Notes under the pieces: generated by a model
The model's database searches: none
What the model was told of the DNA's origin: nothing
Seen by the model: the letters and a program-made list of their open reading frames with translations, nothing else
Source: Lachancea dasiensis
Taxonomy: Eukaryota > Ascomycota > Saccharomycetes > Saccharomycetales > Saccharomycetaceae
NCBI GenBank assembly: GCA_900074725.1
Contig: LT598455.1
Span: 1,346,527-1,410,526 of the forward strand
DNA: 64,000 bases
Direction: 5' to 3'
Program-made: the position numbers and the translations under genes
Shown: piece by piece, positions 62,583 through 64,000 of the stretch
Layout of the letters: every line of letters begins with the position of its first letter
How positions within the stretch are numbered: position 1 is the first letter of the stretch

Positions 62583-64000
62583 GTGCATACTATCATAGAA
62601 GTCGTAAGTTGGAAGGCACTGGGAGAAAATATCGAAATCTCAAGGGTCTAAACAGCCGAGTGCTCCCGTGATCAAGAGTGTATGACGAGGGTGACGTGCT
62701 CCCGTGACAAGGCATTGAATGGCGAGGGGCTGGCAAGCTGACAAGCAGGGAGCTCACCCAAGAAGAGGTGCAGAATGCTACTTTTGGAGCTGCCGAATTG
62801 ATTGAGTGCTTGAGATCCAGGAGAAGGCGGAAAAAATGGCGAAATCTCGGGAGTCTAAACAGCCGAGGTACGACGGTGTCTGGGTGGAGGGGTAGGGATG
62901 GAGAGTAGCGATCCCGTGATCAAGATAGTATGGCGAGGGCTGGCAAGTCTGGGACAGGAAGCTCAGGCAAGGGGAGGTGCGGAATTCTACATTATATATG
63001 ATAGTTCGTGAATTATGAGACAAGGCCAGCTTGAAAAAGTTATTTGGGATTTTTAGGACATGGCGTTCAAGGTGCGTTGGGAATCGTAGGACATGGAATA
63101 CAAGAATTTTTGGGACAACGGGGGAGAAAATGGGGCGGAAGAGGAGGAAAAGCGTACTCTCGTGACGAGGGAGAGCGGCCGATACGGAGGAAGCGGTGTC
63201 GATGCTGTGGCGGGCAGTGTGGGTCATGCGTAAGTCATGTGGGGGTCATGTGGGAGTCATGTGCGTGCTCTAGATGCCGGGAGAGAAGGCACGTGGAAGT
63301 CACGGGATGGAATCCTGGAGAGGGAGATGTAGATTGAATCTGTGCGCATGATATGCATGTGCTCTCGGATATACTTAGGCGCGAAGGTGATGAGATAGCG
63401 AAATGAACGAGAGTGGCGACCGGGGCGGGCGGTCTGTGTCATGAGCGTCATGTGGGGGTCATGTGTCATGTGCTAGTCAAGTGAGCGCTCTAGATGCCGG
63501 GAAAGGAGACACGTGTACACCACGGGGTGGAATTCTGAAGCAGACTGGAGGAAGGGATGAGGCGTGCTCGAAGAGAGACTGGGAGACGGGGTGGAGGGGG
63601 GTGGCTGAGGTACTCCTGAGGGTGCATAATATGGTAGAGGTCGTAAGTTGAAAGATAGTGCGGGAAGTGTGGAAACCTCAAGGGTCTAAACAGCCGAGGT
63701 ACGATGGTGTCTGGGTGGAGGATCGAGGAGGTAGGGATGGTGCGTAGCGGTCCCGTGATCAAGATAGTATGATGAGGGCGTAGTGCTCCCGTGACCAGGC
63801 ATCGTATGGCGAGGGGCTGGCTAGTCTGAAGCAGGGAGCTCACCCAAGGGAAGGTGCGGAATGCTACAGTTGGGAGCTGCCGTATCGATTGAGTGCTTAA
63901 CATTCACGAGAGGGCGGAAAAATGGCGGAATCTCAGGGGTCTAGCTGCTGAGGTACGATGGTGTCTGGGTGGAGGCGGTAGGAACGGGCGTAGTGCTCCC
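62560..64000. repeat. G-rich subtelomere-like nested repeats
   Basis: Sequence from about 62560 to 62900 recurs, diverged, from about 63606 to 63960. Landmarks are spaced 1038-1039 bp apart: GTGCATA at 62583 and 63622, AACAGCCGAG at 62651 and 63689. Inside each copy a shorter unit recurs (AACAGCCGAG also at 62858, and a degraded form near 63940), giving about 0.2-0.25 kb spacing. Another unit (GCTCTAGATGCCGG) recurs at 63267 and 63487. No terminal telomeric array is visible. Open frames across it repeat with the DNA and I do not call them genes. Confidence 0.8.

Noticed and set aside
63900-64000. Window end as the telomere
   Set aside because: No short tandem G/T-rich terminal array is visible; the sequence is still diverged subtelomere-like repeat.

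Overview
The window looks like a chromosome end from a budding yeast of the Saccharomycetaceae that split off before the whole-genome duplication (WGD). A Lachancea-type species is my best guess, but the sequence does not prove the genus. Evidence for yeast: compact genes with no introns seen, a tRNA-Lys(CUU), and a long run of genes with clear S. cerevisiae counterparts. Evidence for pre-WGD: between about 13.3 and 42.2 kb, genes found today on two S. cerevisiae chromosomes are interleaved as one list. PSE1, GAS1, FKS3, SCW10, UBP15 and YME2 lie on XIII (YMR308-YMR302), and PXR1, SCW4, CWC22 and CAB4 lie on VII (YGR280-YGR277). All orientations agree. Gene assignments come from my reading of the proteins and from memory of yeast gene order; no search was run.

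Left flank (1-13.0 kb) is accessory. It holds a decayed coding remnant at the edge, an M19 metallodipeptidase, a divergent amino-acid permease with a GATAAG cluster upstream, a 2.8 kb gene-poor stretch, a Zn2Cys6 transcription factor, and a second fungal-type regulator that has no zinc cluster. That regulator shares a short bidirectional promoter with PSE1.

Core (13.3-42.2 kb): PSE1, PXR1, two tandem GAS1-type glucanosyltransferases, FKS3, an SCW4/SCW10 glucanase, CWC22, CAB4, UBP15 and YME2. Four neighbouring genes build or remodel cell-wall beta-1,3-glucan. The two GAS1 copies share a 140-bp perfectly identical tract inside otherwise diverged sequence, which looks like gene conversion. CWC22 carries an Arg/Ser tail made by a 24-bp minisatellite. 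Between UBP15 and YME2 there is a 191-codon frame broken by two TAG stops.

Right flank (42.2-61.5 kb) is accessory and not in ancestral order. It holds a shattered permease pseudogene, MGT1, a cytosolic gamma-glutamyltransferase-like Ntn hydrolase, RCH1, flavohaemoglobin YHB1, an FLR1-type drug:H+ antiporter, an AMD2-type amidase, an AIF/FSP1-type oxidoreductase and the tRNA. Many of these fit nitrogen scavenging, detoxification or stress.

The last 2.5 kb is subtelomere-like: a 107-bp direct repeat with CACGTG palindromes, an 11-bp tandem array, and G-rich nested repeats with roughly 0.2 kb and 1.04 kb spacing. No terminal telomeric array is visible, so the physical end probably lies beyond 64 kb.

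For several genes the longest open frame begins at a TTG or GTG codon. I moved these starts to the first plausible ATG and say so in each entry.
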